From Alistipes provencensis (GTDB taxonomy: Bacteria > Bacteroidota > Bacteroidia > Bacteroidales > Rikenellaceae), in NCBI RefSeq assembly GCF_900083545.1, contig NZ_LT559262.1, forward strand, positions 3,150,324 through 3,214,323: 64,000 nucleotides of DNA, read 5' to 3'. Under the pieces are notes generated by a model, which saw only the letters and a list, made by a program, of their open reading frames with translations, was not told the DNA's origin and ran no database searches. Below, in pieces: positions 42,714-50,764 of this stretch (within the stretch, counting starts at the first letter, position 1; every line of letters begins with the position of its first letter). A program made the translations under genes and the position numbers.

Positions 42714-43253
42714 ATGAACAAACATCTTTTTCAGGCAGGAGTACTGGCAGCCGCTTTCGTATTGTCGGTTTCCTGCGGACAGAACAACGCCTCAACCGCC
42801 GATGCGGCAGCCACCGAGGCAGAGAGCGCAACCGAAATCGTATTGAAAGACTACGGCAACGCCCCGACCGTGCTGGACATCGAGGCCTACACCGTGGGCA
42901 ACGAGAATTTCCGCACGGCACTGTGGACGGGCACGAACCTGCAGGTGACGCTGATGACCATTCCCGTCGGCGGCGATATCGGTCTCGAACTGCACCCTGA
43001 CATCGACCAGTTCCTGCGCATCGAACAGGGACAGGGCCGCGTGATGATGGGCGATGCCGAGGACAAGCTCGACTTCGTGCGGGAGGCGAAGGCCGACCAT
43101 GCGGTATTCGTACCCGCCGGCAAGTGGCACAACATCGTCAACACGGGCAGCGAGCCGCTCAAGATCTATTCGATCTATGCGCCCGTAGAGCACCCGCACG
43201 GCACGGTCCACAAGACCCAGGCTGAGGCCATGGAAGCAGAACACCATCATTGA
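42714..43253 (+). CDS. Cupin-domain lipoprotein
   Basis: A 179-aa exported protein with lipobox FVLSVSCGQNN. The cupin barrel shows GGDIGLELHPDIDQFLRIEQ, GQGRVMMGD and VFVPAGKWHNIVN, carrying the two conserved cupin motifs with likely metal-binding His/Glu. A His-rich tail (EAEHHH) ends the protein. It lies 96 bp after the QueD-like gene, past a weak hairpin, and could belong to the Fur-family operon. Substrate unknown; cupins of this kind often bind small metabolites or metals. Confidence 0.82.
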   Translation: MNKHLFQAGVLAAAFVLSVSCGQNNASTADAAATEAESATEIVLKDYGNAPTVLDIEAYTVGNENFRTALWTGTNLQVTLMTIPVGGDIGLELHPDIDQFLRIEQGQGRVMMGDAEDKLDFVREAKADHAVFVPAGKWHNIVNTGSEPLKIYSIYAPVEHPHGTVHKTQAEAMEAEHHH

Positions 43254-43453
43254 TGGTTATTTTTTGTTTGTGCTTGAGAAAAGGACTCCCATGAACCCCG
43301 GTATTATATCTGCGTCTTTCAGACGTTCACCCGCTATTCACCGGAAAGAGCAAGCAGCCCCACCCGACGGTGTGCTGCTCGATCAACTCCCACCAGTGGA
43401 ATGATGCCATAGCGGAAAAAACACCGAACTTAACAGCGACTTCTTTTTATGGA

Positions 43454-43975
43454 TCAATTTCCACGGGCAGAACGTTGTTCGTAAAGTTGTACCTTTTCCA
43501 TGACCATATCGAGGAACTGGCGACCCTTGGCGGTGTCTTCGCCGAAATAGCCGATCATTCTGGAAATGCTCCGCTCATTGGAGAGCCATTTTTCGTAATA
43601 GTGTCCGCCCATCCATGCCCCGAATGTCTCCTCGAAGGATTGTTTTGAAAGCGCTTCGGAAAGGTCGAAATTGTACCACCACCGGTAGATACGGAAGAAG
43701 AGTTCGTAGTCGGGAATGACTTGCCAAACCCCTGCATAGCGCACCGGCTCGCGGTTATTGAGAGTGAAGAGTTGGCCGGAGGCGACTTCGAATGTGCCCT
43801 GCATATGGTGGAGACAGAGTTCGCAGCAGATGTCACCCAGCTCTTCGGGAGTAACGGTCTGCGTCGAGAGCCAATCGCGGGCATCGGGGCTGGATGCCGC
43901 CGTAACGGTAAGTTCCACACGGTGTCCCAGCAGCCACAGGCGGATTTTACGGGGTTCGATCGGGATGAGTTCCAT
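43454..43975 (-). CDS. Unknown protein, mobile-element type
   Basis: A 173-aa cytosolic-looking protein (MELIPIEPRKIRLWLLGHRV; VTPEELGDICCELCLHHMQG; LFFRIYRWWYNFDLSEAL). I recall similar small proteins on Bacteroidales conjugative elements but cannot name a function. It starts 4 bp after the stop of a small membrane protein on the same strand, which indicates co-translation. The nearby topoisomerase III fragment supports mobile-element origin. Confidence 0.55.
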   Translation of the reverse strand: MELIPIEPRKIRLWLLGHRVELTVTAASSPDARDWLSTQTVTPEELGDICCELCLHHMQGTFEVASGQLFTLNNREPVRYAGVWQVIPDYELFFRIYRWWYNFDLSEALSKQSFEETFGAWMGGHYYEKWLSNERSISRMIGYFGEDTAKGRQFLDMVMEKVQLYEQRSARGN

Positions 43976-43979
43976 ACGG

Positions 43980-44219
43980 TCAATAGATGAGGTGAGCGAG
44001 GATTACGGCAAATAGCGCCACGGCAGTCAGCAGGCAGGCGACGCGGTAGAGAAAGCGGAAAAGTCCCGGGAAAAGGACGACGAGGAGAGCCGCACCTACG
44101 GGAGAGATTCCTCGGGTGTACAGATAGGAGAATGCGATCCAGGCCAGCGGCAGGAGCAGGGCAAGTTTCCAGAATCTACGGGTTGGAACGAGTGCCGAAA
44201 GGAGGTTTGACGTTTTCAT
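43980..44219 (-). CDS. Small membrane protein
   Basis: A 79-aa protein from the ATG at 44219 (MKTSNLLSALVPTRRFWKLA); the open frame extends further upstream without a better start. Hydrophobic stretches (LALLLPLAWIAFSYL; VGAALLVVLFPGLF; ACLLTAVALFAVILAHLIY) predict three membrane helices. No family recognised. It is paired with the unknown gene downstream. Confidence 0.55.
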   Translation of the reverse strand: MKTSNLLSALVPTRRFWKLALLLPLAWIAFSYLYTRGISPVGAALLVVLFPGLFRFLYRVACLLTAVALFAVILAHLIY

Positions 44220-44524
44220 TTTTTTATATTTATGATGTGGAACATCTGTATATCTGCTTTTTTCGGGCAATCCCGCGGCGGCCCCCGGCAAAAGGTTTCC
44301 GGGAAAAATACCGCAGCCACAGGCGAGGATGATTTTTTCCGGAACCGCAAGGCTCCGACCTTGCAGCCGGGAGACACGGCACGCCGCGAAATTTGCCCTA
44401 AAAAAGCAGATGTCAGATGTTCCCTTTGTCCCGCTTCCTTTCACGGGAGATATCGGTAGAATACAGGCCCGCCCTTCTGTTCAGAAAATATTGTCTGCTG
44501 GTATTACGAACGTCTGGCCCCAAT
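44220..44524. other. Intergenic, no gene recognised
   Basis: No supported coding frame. It is bounded on the right by the terminator of the topoisomerase fragment. Confidence 0.4.
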
Positions 44525-44556
44525 AAAAATGAGCGCAGGATTTTCTCCTGCGCTCA
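44525..44556 (-). terminator. Strong terminator after the topoisomerase fragment
   Basis: TGAGCGCAGGA (44530-44540) and TCCTGCGCTCA (44546-44556) form a perfect 11-bp stem with a 5-nt loop. On the minus strand a T5 run then ATT follows. It lies 18 nt after the stop at 44575. Confidence 0.85.
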
Positions 44557-44574
44557 AAGTATATACGCTTGCTA

Positions 44575-44934
44575 TTATTTTGTGCCCGATGGTAACGGTT
44601 TTTCGGGAAAAACGGGTCGTAGCGAGCAGTCGGCCGCAAAACTGAGAAAGACGTCGAAACTCTGTCCATCCTTGTCTTTGAGTCCCCGAATCAGTTCTGT
44701 CGCTCCGGCAGTGAAAAGCTGCTCGAAATGGGTATCTGTAAGGTCCATATTCAGGAACCGTCGAGGAACAATATGGGCACATTCGGGATTGGTACATTGA
44801 GCGAATCTGCGGCGCAGGATCATCTTTCCCGCATGGCATTTGGGACAGGGAAGTGCTCCGGCTCCGACATCGGGAAAGCGGATGGATATCACCTCCTCCG
44901 TGACCTGCCGGGCATAGATCGCAATCGACTCCAT
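44575..44934 (-). pseudogene. topB: C-terminal fragment of DNA topoisomerase III
   Basis: A 119-aa frame starting MESIAIYARQVTEEVISIRF, with a zinc-finger part (LPCPKCHAGKMILRRRF; CTNPECAHIVPRRFLNMDL) and ending in ATELIRGLKDKDGQSFDVFL and PVFPEKPL. This is the typical tail of type IA topoisomerase III as carried by Bacteroidales conjugative elements. A full enzyme is about 700 residues; the catalytic part is absent, and a TAA precedes the ATG in frame. It is a deletion remnant with its original terminator. Confidence 0.75.
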
Positions 44935-45042
44935 TTATTTGGTTTTGAAACAGCGGAGCCTGCATTGTGCCTTCCCAATATGACATAAACGCCAGAGCAG
45001 ACGAGCTGTTTCCGACCGTTTTCCTTTTATCGGCAAAGGGTC

Positions 45043-46122
45043 TTACCGAACCTTCATCCGTACAATAGGCTGTTGCCGCACCTCGTCAAGCGGCAAAGCC
45101 CGGTATTTCACTTTCGTGAAATCTATCGTTTCCAAATCAAAACAGCGGATCGCGCTGTCGTGCATCGTGCGGTAGTAGATGCGCCGATTCGTGATGTCGG
45201 TGGCCGACGTCCATTGCGTGGCGCTCGGAATGTCGGCCGGAACCTTGCCTGCGGCGAACTCGACGCCGACCGGTATGTCGAAATTATTGAGTATCTGAAA
45301 ACTTTGCAGCACGGTGGCTTCGGCCTCGGCCTGCTGTGGAGCCGTCGTCTGGTAGAATGCCGCACGGACGAACCGCGAAGGAGGCGTGACATCGCCCGGA
45401 ATACCCAGCATCCCGCTTCCGGCCCCGAAAGCCGCCAGCCGGACACCGCCCATATCGTGATCCGGAGCCGAACCCGCATAGAGATTGACGTAGTTGTTCA
45501 GGTTGGTGAGCTGCCAATCGAATCCGGGTGAGTTGGTCAGCACCCCCAGTTTATTTTCATAGAAAACCGGCTTCCCGTCGATGAACTCCAACACGACCTG
45601 ACGCCCCGAACGATCGGCGAAGCGCCAGTGAACCGTCGAAGCCCGCGGGTCGATATTGATCACGCGGATGCGACCGATCAGCTCCTCCACCTCCCCGACA
45701 TCGCGGCAGGTGCTCAGCACCAGCGGCACGAGCTGCAGATCGGCGACGCTCGAACTCTTCAGCGCCAGATCGTAGTCTTCGTATCTGCCGTAATTGGGAA
45801 AATAGAACAGTCCGGCCGAAAGCCCGGCCTCGTTGAGTCCCTCGGCCACGAACTCCTGCTGCTCGACCGCCAAGCCGACATAGCCGTACTGCGCCGTGAA
45901 GACCATGCCGTCGCTCCCGCCCGGAACGAACGACTGCTGGCGATAACCCCGGGGAACGACCACATACTGGCTGCGAAGGTCGCTGCCGCCCCATTCGATC
46001 GTGCGTGCCACGACGCAGGCGCCGTCGCCGGACGTCAGCGTGATGCCCGTACAGGCGGTTACGGATTCGGCCCCGAATCCGACGGCGGATAAAGCCGTCA
46101 GGAGAATCAAACTCTTTTTCAT
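45043..46122 (-). CDS. Choloylglycine-hydrolase-family amidase (bile salt hydrolase/penicillin V acylase type)
   Basis: A 359-aa exported N-terminal-nucleophile hydrolase. The signal peptide ends at SVTA just before Cys24, which becomes the N-terminal nucleophile (CTGITLTSGDG). Other family residues are visible: Arg in VVARTIEWG, Asn in VLTNSPGFDWQL, and Arg in PSRFVRAAFY. Such enzymes cleave linear amides, typically the glycine or taurine of conjugated bile acids, or penicillin V; sequence does not settle the choice. A 7-alpha-hydroxysteroid-dehydrogenase-like gene lies 1.4 kb away, favouring bile acids. Confidence 0.88.
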   Translation of the reverse strand: MKKSLILLTALSAVGFGAESVTACTGITLTSGDGACVVARTIEWGGSDLRSQYVVVPRGYRQQSFVPGGSDGMVFTAQYGYVGLAVEQQEFVAEGLNEAGLSAGLFYFPNYGRYEDYDLALKSSSVADLQLVPLVLSTCRDVGEVEELIGRIRVINIDPRASTVHWRFADRSGRQVVLEFIDGKPVFYENKLGVLTNSPGFDWQLTNLNNYVNLYAGSAPDHDMGGVRLAAFGAGSGMLGIPGDVTPPSRFVRAAFYQTTAPQQAEAEATVLQSFQILNNFDIPVGVEFAAGKVPADIPSATQWTSATDITNRRIYYRTMHDSAIRCFDLETIDFTKVKYRALPLDEVRQQPIVRMKVR

Positions 46123-46432
46123 GGTTGTATTATGTTTGAGAGCAAAGAAAGCAAAAAATCCGACGCACTCCTATATCGGCCTGCAAAAAAGACTTCATTG
46201 ACCTAATAACAATCCGGATTATACTTTTTTAATAAAAGCTCTTCCTATGCTGTAAATTTACGAGGCACTCTATCGAAATACGAGTTGATGGCTGTATAGC
46301 TCGGAGAGAAGAAGCCTATGGAATAAAAAGGCGTATAGTGCTACGCCACACGGCCCATAAATTGCAGGTAATGCGCGTAATAAATGGTGTCGGGAATACG
46401 TTTTATCTAAGAAAAGTTGCTAACTTTGCAAT
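46123..46432. other. Intergenic region with promoter of the toxin-antitoxin pair
   Basis: No gene. TAACTTTG (46421-46428) matches the TAnnTTTG -7 box directly before the ATG at 46433. Transcription would start within a few bases of the start codon, suggesting a leaderless or nearly leaderless mRNA. No good -33 box was found. Confidence 0.45.
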
Positions 46433-46759
46433 ATGGATATTCGGAATCATCTCGTGGACAAACTGATCGAGGCTGGGGCGTTCTGGCCGTATGACCAAGC
46501 CTCCGTCCGGGATTCCATATCGGACAACCAACTGATCGAAGCGGTACTCGTCAAATTGGATATAGAGGATATCGACCTGCTTTTCAAATTATTCCCCAAT
46601 AGTAAAATCAAGAGCGTCTGGCTGAAGACGATGGTCGTTCAGGGAGATTATTATTACTCGCTGAACCGCTTTTACGCATGGTATTATTTCCATGTCCGTT
46701 ATCCTGACCGTTACCTGAAATCAATGCTTACGCGCCATTTATCACGACTGACGGCATGA
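46433..46759 (+). CDS. DUF6922-type protein, probable antitoxin of the AbiEii-like pair
   Basis: A 108-aa protein (MDIRNHLVDKLIEAGAFWPY; IEAVLVKLDIEDIDLLFKLF; QGDYYYSLNRFYAWYYFHVR). It matches my recollection of DUF6922 proteins that occur beside nucleotidyltransferase toxins in Bacteroidota. It overlaps the toxin gene by 4 bp (ATGA), the usual sign of a translationally coupled toxin-antitoxin pair. Unlike classical AbiEi antitoxins it lacks an evident winged-helix domain and is about half their size. Confidence 0.75.
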   Translation: MDIRNHLVDKLIEAGAFWPYDQASVRDSISDNQLIEAVLVKLDIEDIDLLFKLFPNSKIKSVWLKTMVVQGDYYYSLNRFYAWYYFHVRYPDRYLKSMLTRHLSRLTA

Positions 46760-47403
46760 AAGGAATCGCACGACATACCGAAGCGCTTATCGAACCGGCC
46801 TCACGGCTCGACTGCCTGAAAGGCTGGGTGTTGGTCGGAGGAACGGCCCTTGCCATCCAACTTGGCCACAGGCTGAGTGAGGATTTGGATTTCATGCGCT
46901 GGCAGACCCGCAGGGACGAGCGGATGGATGTGGATTGGCCGACGATTCGCAAACAGCTGGAAACGGTGGGCAAAGTGGAATCGATGGATATTCTCGACCA
47001 TAACCATGTGGAATTTGTCGTCGCGGGCGTGAAGTTCTCCTTCTATGCACGGGAGAGCAAAGCCCCGGAAATGACCTTGATTCCCTTTATGAACAACATC
47101 GTTTTGGCGGATGCCGCATCCATTGCCGTAATGAAAATGGAAGTGATGCTACGGCGCAGCAAGTTCCGGGACTACTACGATCTTTACTGCATTTTCCGCG
47201 AAGACCCCGATGTGATGAAGTACGTCAAAAGGGCCGGCGATTATTCGAACCATATGCTCAAAAGCAAGCATATTCTCACCATGCTGACAGATTACAGGCG
47301 TTTCGGCGAGGATCGTAATTTCAGCCAGCTGGAACCCGCATATTCCATCGGTGCGGAAGAGATTGAAACGTATATCAAAGGATTGTTGCAAAAGCCGGAG
47401 TAA
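46756..47403 (+). CDS. AbiEii/AbiGii-family nucleotidyltransferase toxin
   Basis: A 215-aa protein of the DNA-polymerase-beta-like nucleotidyltransferase fold. Motifs: WVLVGGTALAIQLGHRLSED followed by LDF (GG...DxD catalytic site), AVMKMEVMLRRSKFRDYYDL with the Lys and RDYYDL motifs. The family includes AbiEii, a type IV toxin tied to phage abortive infection, and MenA-type enzymes that modify tRNA. It follows the DUF6922 gene with a 4-bp overlap, and a bidirectional terminator (47429-47462) closes the unit. Confidence 0.9.
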   Translation: MKGIARHTEALIEPASRLDCLKGWVLVGGTALAIQLGHRLSEDLDFMRWQTRRDERMDVDWPTIRKQLETVGKVESMDILDHNHVEFVVAGVKFSFYARESKAPEMTLIPFMNNIVLADAASIAVMKMEVMLRRSKFRDYYDLYCIFREDPDVMKYVKRAGDYSNHMLKSKHILTMLTDYRRFGEDRNFSQLEPAYSIGAEEIETYIKGLLQKPE

Positions 47404-47428
47404 TCTCTGCTTCCAAAAACGCTATAAT

Positions 47429-47467
47429 AAAATCGCCCCGAACTCTGTGTCGGGGCGATTTTTATTT
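47429..47467. terminator. Bidirectional terminator between convergent genes
   Basis: AAAATCGCCCCGA (47429-47441) pairs perfectly with TCGGGGCGATTTT (47450-47462), with T-rich flanks on both strands. It serves the toxin gene (+) and probably the SDR gene (-). Confidence 0.85.
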
Positions 47468-47532
47468 TTCGGAATGCTCTGCTTATATCAAGTAAAAACG
47501 TCATGCAGGTGCAGGAACAAAACTGCCGACTG

Positions 47533-48309
47533 TCAGTCGAGCGTCTGCACGCCGCCGCCGTTGACAAAGAGCACCTGACCGCTGACCCACTCGGAGACCG
47601 GCGCGGCGAAGTAGAGCACGGCACCCGCGATGTCGGACGGTTCGCCGAGCCGGTGAATCGGCGTGTGGGCCAGCATGCGGCTCTCGATCTCGGGCGTCAG
47701 TACCGTCGAGAGGGCCCGCGTGCGCGTGGCACCCGGCCCGACGCAGTTGATACGCACGTTCATCGGCCCGAAGTCGAATGCCAGATTGGCTGTCATGTGG
47801 TTGAGCGCCGCTTTCGACGAGGCGTAGGCGCTCATGTTCGGGCTTTTGTTGATACTGGCCATCGAGGTAATGTTGACGATGCTGCCGTAACCCGCCCGGG
47901 CCATGTGGGGCACCACGAGTTTGCAGAGTTTCCACGCGCTGAAGACATTGAGACGAAAAATCGCCTCGAACTCTTCAGCGCTGAGTTCGAACGGATTTTC
48001 GTGACCGCCCCGGCCGCCGCCGGCGTTGTTTACGAGAATGTGTATCGCCCCGAACTCCTCGACAGTACGGGAAACGAGTTGTTCCAGCGCCCGGTCGTCG
48101 AGTACGTCGCATGCGATGGCAAGGGCCTTGCCTCCTTTGTCGCGGATGGCCTGCGCCACGGCTTCGCCGGTTTCGGGCGTGCGGTTACTCACCACGACGG
48201 TGGCTCCCGCTTCGGCGAGCGTTTCGCAACAGGCGCGGCCGATACCGTTGCCGCCGCCGGTGACCACGGCCACCTTGCCCGTGAGATCGAATAACGGTTG
48301 TATGGACAT
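47533..48309 (-). CDS. hdhA: SDR oxidoreductase closely resembling 7-alpha-hydroxysteroid dehydrogenase
   Basis: A 258-aa cytosolic short-chain dehydrogenase. NAD(P) binding: VAVVTGGGNGIGRACC and ILVNNAGGG. Catalytic Ser-Tyr-Lys: NITSMASINKSPNMSAYASS then K. The C-terminal half (LTPEIESRMLAHTPIHRLGE; WVSGQVLFVNGGGVQ) matches E. coli HdhA, as I remember it, over long stretches including the unusual SGGGVQ-like end. The predicted reaction is oxidation of the 7-alpha-hydroxyl of cholate-type bile acids to 7-oxo forms. A bile-salt-hydrolase-type gene lies nearby on the same strand. Confidence 0.82.
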   Translation of the reverse strand: MSIQPLFDLTGKVAVVTGGGNGIGRACCETLAEAGATVVVSNRTPETGEAVAQAIRDKGGKALAIACDVLDDRALEQLVSRTVEEFGAIHILVNNAGGGRGGHENPFELSAEEFEAIFRLNVFSAWKLCKLVVPHMARAGYGSIVNITSMASINKSPNMSAYASSKAALNHMTANLAFDFGPMNVRINCVGPGATRTRALSTVLTPEIESRMLAHTPIHRLGEPSDIAGAVLYFAAPVSEWVSGQVLFVNGGGVQTLD

Positions 48310-48449
48310 AACGTTAGCTTTTAATAGGTATCATTTGCGGTTCCAGCAACAAGCCGAGAACACCGAACGTAAAAATAACTATTTTCCCGGATATTTGAAC
48401 ACTGGATTTTCCAACTGTCGAAATAACTTTTCTGCGAAGAAGCCTCGTT

Positions 48450-48773
48450 TTATAGGATATCACGAGAACGGACTTTCCTGCCACCGGTTTTACGTCCTGC
48501 CAACTCAAACGCCAAATCCGCATCCACAATGATTTTGCGACCGATTTGCGTAATCGCTTGATCAATTTTTCCGCTCGCCTTTATACGGTTAGCAGTCGGA
48601 ATACTACACCCGAACAATTCGGCGATGCCCCGAATTCCGTAAACGTGTTTTTTCGGTGGAGCGACAATGTAAGGCTGCCGCTCTGATTGCTCCACGCCAT
48701 TCTGCTGAAGAAAGAGAAATTCTTCTCCTGTCATCTGCCACAACAGTTTCGATTTCAATGTTTCTATATCCAT
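48450..48773 (-). CDS. DUF3853-family DNA-binding protein
   Basis: A 107-aa protein from the ATG at 48773 (MDIETLKSKLLWQMTGEEFL); an ATG eight codons upstream is less likely. The helix-turn-helix part YGIRGIAELFGCSIPTANRI, then IDQAITQIGRKIIVDADLAF and ELAGRKTGG, is the DUF3853 signature. This is a small excisionase-like family nearly confined to Bacteroidales mobile elements. Together with the following unknown gene it suggests part of an element next to ssrA. Confidence 0.82.
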   Translation of the reverse strand: MDIETLKSKLLWQMTGEEFLFLQQNGVEQSERQPYIVAPPKKHVYGIRGIAELFGCSIPTANRIKASGKIDQAITQIGRKIIVDADLAFELAGRKTGGRKVRSRDIL

Positions 48774-48949
48774 ATACAAATTACATTGGTGAGACATGAG
48801 ATTGTTGACCAGTCAATTATAGCACAAATGTAACTCAGTTAAAATAAGAGAACAACAATCGTAACCAATACATTCATTATGTACTGACTATAAATGCTAT
48901 ACAAAAATCACATTTAATACAAAATCGTACTACGGTCGTAGTGAAATTA

Positions 48950-49894
48950 TTAAAAAGGAAGGTTGTAAAAAATCGTATGGTAGATTTTTGTTAATGGTTC
49001 GCGGCGGCGACGCTCAAAATTCTGACCTATCGCAATTCGATAACGCATCTCGAAAAAACGCTTAATCGCCATATCACGTTTGGGAAGAAAATAACCATTA
49101 TCAAGCAAACCCGTAAGAAATGTCACAAGCCGCTTGATATCGGGTTTATCATTTTTGTGCTTCGCCTGCCAGCGCAACTCCACGTCCAGATCACCTAATT
49201 TGACCAACCGCTCTTCCAATTCGCGAAATTTGTCGAACATCCGCGAGCGGAAGATTTCGTCAGGCAAAATGTTCTTAACCCCAGGCATCTGCTCATCGGA
49301 ATCTGTTCCTATTGGTGTGATTATTTTTGTTTCCTTTTCAACGGGAAAATAACTATCGAGAATTGAGGCTGAAGAGCAACTCAGTTCATAGATAAGGGTA
49401 TAATAGTCCGTACTGATCCAATCAGCATTTTCCTTATGATACGCATTACGTTCATTGTCGACTCCATCCAATTCTATGCGATTTTCCCGCAAGAGTTGTT
49501 CACGGACCTTCTCATCCGGGTAAGGGTATTCTCCGATCTGTTTTTGGTCATTTAACAACAAAGCTCGTTTTCCGGCAAACAGATAATCTTCCCGAAGCCG
49601 ACAAAGATCACCAAAATTAATTTGTCCGAAAACCTCACGACGGGTTTCACAAATATGGATAGTAGTTCGTATTAAGTCCCGCAGACGGGTCAATATACGA
49701 TCGTTAATCCCCTCAGCAATAAGACGCAGGGCGATTGGTTCCACTGGCGTGCTTCGTAATACAACGCAAATATCCCGATATGCCTGTTGGTAATAAACCT
49801 GAGATGCGTCTGTCTCACAAGGATCGGAGTTCAGCTGTTCAATGAGCCTTTCATAAGTAACGGTCAGTTCTGTTATTGAGGAGTAAAAATCCAT
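48950..49894 (-). CDS. Unknown protein, possibly mobile-element regulator
   Basis: A 314-aa predicted cytosolic protein (MDFYSSITELTVTYERLIEQ ... DIKRLVTFLTGLLDNGYFLP). The C-terminal arrangement (a tryptophan-containing helix, DIKRLVTFL, then a basic end) weakly recalls RteC-type proteins of conjugative transposons, but the match is not strong enough to name it. AT-rich compared with its housekeeping neighbours. It lies between the DUF3853 gene and the ssrA terminator. Confidence 0.5.
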   Translation of the reverse strand: MDFYSSITELTVTYERLIEQLNSDPCETDASQVYYQQAYRDICVVLRSTPVEPIALRLIAEGINDRILTRLRDLIRTTIHICETRREVFGQINFGDLCRLREDYLFAGKRALLLNDQKQIGEYPYPDEKVREQLLRENRIELDGVDNERNAYHKENADWISTDYYTLIYELSCSSASILDSYFPVEKETKIITPIGTDSDEQMPGVKNILPDEIFRSRMFDKFRELEERLVKLGDLDVELRWQAKHKNDKPDIKRLVTFLTGLLDNGYFLPKRDMAIKRFFEMRYRIAIGQNFERRRREPLTKIYHTIFYNLPF

Positions 49895-50175
49895 CGTTAT
49901 ATCGTATTGAATTTATACAACTTACCACCCTATTTCATTATGCAACCTATGAACATTGCACTAATTTATTCAGAAACCACCATATATGGTTACCTTGAAT
50001 ATCCTTAAAATACAGAGATTATTGTAGAATAACGCAATGAGTATGCATTTATTTTGACGCTATACCATATTAGTATTTAGCCCCAAAAGTTGGTAGTGAA
50101 CTCGCTCCATTACTCATTGCAAGATCTGATTTCTTCCTTCCAAAGCTTCTTCCATCTAACTTCTTCAAGAACGCC
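49895..50175. other. AT-rich intergenic between unknown gene and ssrA
   Basis: No gene or tRNA seen. The interval is a plausible site for an element end, because integrases often use the 3' part of ssrA. I found no second copy of the ssrA 3' end in the window. Confidence 0.35.
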
Positions 50176-50208
50176 AAAAAAATACACACCTTCTTTCGAA
50201 AGTGTGTA
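50176..50208 (-). terminator. ssrA terminator
   Basis: On the minus strand TACACAC pairs with GTGTGTA (50183-50189 with 50202-50208), followed by a T7 run (50176-50182). It lies 46 nt past the mature 3' end. Confidence 0.75.
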
Positions 50209-50254
50209 ATTTAGTGTGTAAATACCATAAAACACTGATATTCAATACACTTTG

Positions 50255-50655
50255 TGGAGGTGGCGGGAGTCGAACCCGCGTCCAAACAGGGAACCCGAAA
50301 GCTTTCTACACGTTTATCCGCAATTTGATCCTTCTCCCCATGTCTGGCAGGCGGCAACCGAACACGGGGCCCAGTTCCTAAAATTTCGCACGCCGGCCGG
50401 AACGCTCCGTCGCACTATCTCTCAATGAATGATACCCCGTATGAAGAGCCGTTAAAGAGCGGAACGTCCCTTCGGGATACTCGTCGCCAAAGCGCCTAGG
50501 CTTCGGCGATTAAGCCAATTTTCCTTGAAAATTAGGCAGCGAGTGCAAGGCGATTATTGCCATTTGTAGTTTGAGCATCGGGATTAACGAGCCGCCGCAC
50601 AGCGCTCGACGTGCTTACAATCAAACTCTGCCTGCTGTCAAAACCGGGCACCCCC
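50255..50655 (-). ncRNA. ssrA: Transfer-messenger RNA (tmRNA)
   Basis: The 3' end has the tRNA-like T-arm (GGACGCGGGTTCGACTCCCG) and acceptor strand CACCTCC, which pairs over 7 bp with GGGGGTG at the 5' end (one G-U). The 5' region has GGTTTTGACAG, close to the conserved GGnUUCGACAG. The resume frame encodes a tag AQTTNGNNRLALAA followed by TAA (50532-50576), ending in the usual LAA degradation signal. CCA is not encoded. tmRNA rescues ribosomes stalled on broken mRNAs with SmpB. Confidence 0.95.
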
Positions 50656-50764
50656 AGTCTTTCCGGCACAAAGCCAATCGGAAACTGTGACAAAGATAGT
50701 GCATTTTTTCGAAATATCCGCCACGGCGGAAATAATTCCGCACCGCGCCCGCCGGACAACCCCG

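Noticed and set aside
44504..44986. 160-codon frame opposite phase to the topB fragment
   Set aside because: Out-of-frame overlap of the topoisomerase tail; only the 44575-44934 frame has the zinc-finger pattern.
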